In this document: positions 61,776 through 64,000 of the stretch, piece by piece
Numbering within the stretch: the stretch's first letter is position 1
How the letters are laid out: every line of letters starts with the position of its first letter
Origin: Chroococcidiopsis sp. TS-821
GTDB taxonomy: Bacteria > Cyanobacteriota > Cyanobacteriia > Cyanobacteriales > Chroococcidiopsidaceae
Reading direction: 5' to 3'
DNA length: 64,000 nucleotides
Assembly: GCF_002939305.1 (NCBI RefSeq)
Contig: NZ_MVDI01000003.1
Span: 496,001 to 560,000 of the forward strand
Translations under genes and position numbers: made by a program
Notes under the pieces: generated by a model
The model's database searches: none
What the model saw: only the letters and a program-made list of their open reading frames with translations
Told to the model about the DNA's origin: nothing

Positions 61776-62840
61776 ATGCATTTTTGCGTAGAGAAACTTC
61801 TGCAATGGTACGACAATCACCAGCGATACTTACCCTGGCGTCAGGAAATTAATATTTATCACACCTGGGTGAGTGAAGTGATGAGTCAACAAACTGTGTT
61901 GGCTGCGGTTGTTCCTAAATTTTCCAAATTTATCGAACAGCTACCTACAGTGTACGACCTTGCCAAGTGTGATGAAGAAACATTACGTCAACTCTGGTCA
62001 GGATTAGGCTACTACGCACGGGCGCGGAACTTGCAAAAAGGCGCAAAAATGATTATCGAACAGCTTGACGGTTGTTTTCCGCAATCGTACGATGAATGGT
62101 TGAAAATTCCTGGATGTGGTGCTTATACCGCAGCAGCGATCGCTAGTATCTGTTATCAAGAAAAAGTTGCGTGTGTTGATGGTAACGTCATCCGCGTTGT
62201 CAGTCGTTTACTCGCTTTATCCGACGTTTGGAGTCAATCAGGACAATCTGCAATTCAAGCATATGTTAATGACATCATTCCTGCCGAACGTCCTGGCGAT
62301 TTCAATCAAGCAATGATGGAATTAGGCGCGACAATTTGTCGGAAATCAAACCCGTTATGCGATCGCTGTCCTTTTCAACAATCTTGTCTCGCATTTACGC
62401 ATAATTGCGTTACCCAGTATCCGCTCAAAAAACCGCGACGCACTTCAATTAATATTGAGTTGTTTGCATTAATTATTTGGTATAAAAAAAATGATACATT
62501 TGCCTTTGTCAAGCGAACAAAAGGATTTTTAAAAAATACTATCGGTTTCCCTTTAGTAAGTACAGATGAAGTAGCAGAACTAGAAAGCACTCTACACTCA
62601 TTGCCAGTGCAAATCTTTCAATCTACCAACAGATTTTCTCATACCATCACTCATCATCGTATTTCTGGCAGAATTGCGATCGTGCAAGTGACACAACAGA
62701 CTACTGATGTTGCATTGATTCTACAGAAACTTGGATTTTTAGCACCTATTGATTGGGTAAAGAGAAGCGATATCATCGCAAAACTCGCGACTACATTAGA
62801 TAAAAAAGCTTTTCAACTGTTTTCAATGCAGAATCAGTAG
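61776..62840 (+). CDS. mutY: A/G-specific adenine glycosylase MutY
   Basis: This 354-aa base-excision repair enzyme removes adenine opposite 8-oxoguanine. Signatures include the start LLQWYDNHQRYLPWRQ, VSEVMSQQTVLAAVVPKF, the HhH LKIPGCGAYTAAAIASI, the catalytic Asp in VDGNVIRV, and a 4Fe-4S motif C-x6-C-x2-C-x5-C in CRKSNPLCDRCPFQQSC. The C-terminal NUDIX-like 8-oxoG recognition domain (from about residue 225) is present (GFPLVSTDEVAEL, FSHTITHHRISG). ATG at 61776. Confidence 0.94.
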   Translation: MHFCVEKLLQWYDNHQRYLPWRQEINIYHTWVSEVMSQQTVLAAVVPKFSKFIEQLPTVYDLAKCDEETLRQLWSGLGYYARARNLQKGAKMIIEQLDGCFPQSYDEWLKIPGCGAYTAAAIASICYQEKVACVDGNVIRVVSRLLALSDVWSQSGQSAIQAYVNDIIPAERPGDFNQAMMELGATICRKSNPLCDRCPFQQSCLAFTHNCVTQYPLKKPRRTSINIELFALIIWYKKNDTFAFVKRTKGFLKNTIGFPLVSTDEVAELESTLHSLPVQIFQSTNRFSHTITHHRISGRIAIVQVTQQTTDVALILQKLGFLAPIDWVKRSDIIAKLATTLDKKAFQLFSMQNQ

Positions 62841-62940
62841 CGATCGCACCCTTTGCGTTCTTTGTGTCCTTCGTGGTTCGGTTCCGTATTTGTACTTATA
62901 GATAATAATAAAACTATACAAGCTTTGTTCTTTTGATTGT

Positions 62941-63387
62941 ATGCTGAAGAAAGTCGATGGAAATTGGCATTTTGCAAGTGAGAATAATTTAGAAGATTTC
63001 GCTTGGAGTAAGTTAAATAACCTGTTTGGGCTGTCCCCGTTAAAACGACAATACAGAGTGTATGGTGATGTTTGCGATATCTTGGCACGAGATGAAAATT
63101 CTAGATTAGTAATTATAGAACTTAAAAATGCTGAAGACAGGTACATCGTTCAACAACTCACGCGCTATTACCACAGCGTGTTAGAGGAAAAACCTCTTCA
63201 GCCGCATATCAATTATCAACTTCCTATTCGACTTCTTGCGATCGCTCCTAGTTTTCATCGCCACAACTGGATAAACCGCAAATACTATAAATTAAAACTT
63301 GATATCTCTTTTACACTCAATCCGCAACAGCATCATATTTACATACAGCTAACAGATTTAGATACAAAGAAAGCTACAACAGAATAA
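62941..63387 (+). CDS. PD-(D/E)XK nuclease-like hypothetical protein
   Basis: A 148-aa protein with a possible restriction-endonuclease-like core: YGDVCDILARDENSRLVIIELKN gives the D-x(n)-ExK pattern, preceded by a helix (NNLEDFAWSKLNNLF). It resembles NucS/RecB-type minimal nucleases. The rest is basic and unremarkable. No partner gene is adjacent. Activity is inferred only from the motif. Confidence 0.7.
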   Translation: MLKKVDGNWHFASENNLEDFAWSKLNNLFGLSPLKRQYRVYGDVCDILARDENSRLVIIELKNAEDRYIVQQLTRYYHSVLEEKPLQPHINYQLPIRLLAIAPSFHRHNWINRKYYKLKLDISFTLNPQQHHIYIQLTDLDTKKATTE

Positions 63388-63952
63388 GTTACGAATATAT
63401 CAGCTATTAAAAAAGTCAAAATCTCGCAATCAAACAATACAATATTTACCGAAACAGGCGGAATCACTTATTCTAAATCAGTTGTGCTTGTTAAGAACGC
63501 TTAACTGCTATCGGAGTTGTTAGTCGATTGGGTGGTAGATACCTATGTTGGCACATCTACCGAAAGGAGTAACTATAAATACAAGATAAGTACAGTTTGG
63601 CGATCGCTCAATGCGAGCCTAAGTTCTTGAGGAATCCATCTCCATCCAAGCACCATACAACCGCAACAACCCAACGTTCTCTCTGTGCCCGACAATACAT
63701 GTTTGATGTTCTAACTGTAAATTCTAGGGACGTAGAAATTTCAAACTTCATGGAATACCACAAATACTGGGTTAACAGCATCTTAATGCTGCACAAATTC
63801 CCCTAGCAACAATCACTCAAAAAGTATGCATGAATTGCACAAAATGTCAATGACGATTCCTCAGTAGCTAATCAACACTGAACTTAAACGCCATTCAGTT
63901 AATTGCGGTCTACAATAGTAGCCTAATAAGAATATAGCTGCTTAGTTTGATT
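63388..63952. other. Intergenic region before gatB (565 bp)
   Basis: No gene is recognised. A weak hairpin (GGTAGAT/ATCTACC, about 63534-63562) and a GAAAGGAG sequence near 63559 are present without an ORF behind them. The open frame at 63597-63806 has no protein-like features. The gatB promoter should lie in the last 150 bp. Confidence 0.4.
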
Positions 63953-64000
63953 ATGACTACTGCTACTGCGGTAAAAACCGAGTATGAAGCGATTATTGGT
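63953..64000 (+). CDS. gatB: Asp-tRNA(Asn)/Glu-tRNA(Gln) amidotransferase subunit B, first codons
   Basis: The last 48 bases encode MTTATAVKTEYEAIIG, the start of GatB in cyanobacteria (continuing to the LETHCQLST motif outside the window). GatCAB converts misacylated Glu-tRNA(Gln) or Asp-tRNA(Asn) to the correct amide. The 3' part lies beyond the window. The identification rests on 16 residues and is good but not certain. Confidence 0.8.
   Translation, partial: MTTATAVKTEYEAIIG

Noticed and set aside
63597-63806. 69-aa ORF before gatB
   Set aside because: No ribosome site and no conserved feature, with an equally long frame on the opposite strand.

Overview
The window is cyanobacterial chromosome. 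The evidence is the dense HIP1 octamer (GCGATCGC), NdhM, the CO2-uptake NDH-1 genes (ndhF3-ndhD3-cupA), a cyanobacterial-type nrtABCD operon, and many small cyanobacteria-only proteins (DUF3598, alr0857-type, Npun_R1517-type, DUF29, DUF3747+SLH). A Chroococcidiopsis/Gloeocapsopsis-like lineage is plausible, but this is inference.

Layout. 1-14.8 kb holds housekeeping and regulatory genes: serS 3' end, rseP, nth, rpsN, aat, PAP2 phosphatase, def, an FHA-PrsW fusion, a zinc-ribbon PP2C phosphatase, ndhM, leuD, an Npun_R1517-type regulator and tRNA-Glu(UUC). 14.8-21.2 kb is a compact integrated element of about 6.4 kb in the 3' end of tRNA-Glu, described below. 21.4-26.5 kb holds a GAF histidine kinase, an SRPBCC protein, small regulators and an HNH nuclease. 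26.7-31.7 kb is an RNA-repair neighbourhood (RtcB ligase, archease, KptA 2'-phosphotransferase) with a CobW-type GTPase, a sulfotransferase and a dead PIN toxin. 31.7-39.1 kb has an ABC-2 exporter, an LpxB-like protein, an Omp85 protein and a Ser/Thr kinase. 39.2-45 kb is nrtABCD with an ArsR regulator. 45.5-52.1 kb is the ndhF3-ndhD3-cupA operon facing a fasciclin gene. 52.8-60.5 kb carries an SLH/DUF3747 protein and a catabolic-looking cluster: GntR regulator, solute-binding protein, an ABC ATPase and permease joined by an internal deletion, two Rieske oxygenases and an amidohydrolase. 60.6-64 kb has TraX-like, MutY and PD-(D/E)XK-like proteins and the first codons of gatB.

The most interesting region is the tRNA-Glu element. 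A 21-bp tRNA 3' end is directly repeated at 14787 and 21188. Inside are a tyrosine integrase coupled to a Xis-like protein, an XRE repressor divergent from a 55-aa ribbon-helix-helix protein, a zinc-finger/TOPRIM primase and a VapE-type helicase. Directly downstream is a candidate replication origin of about 400 bp: perfect 49-bp inverted repeats enclosing nine GGTTGGGAC iterons around an AT-rich core. HicAB lies near the right end. A 16-bp near-palindrome (GATACTGTACAGAATC type) occurs four times at exact 33-bp spacing before the primase and again, inverted, before a second RHH gene, so one circuit may govern both regions. No capsid, terminase or conjugation gene was found. The architecture resembles a minimal phage satellite or integrative plasmid-like island: integrase, divergent switch, primase-helicase, then an origin 3' of the rep genes.
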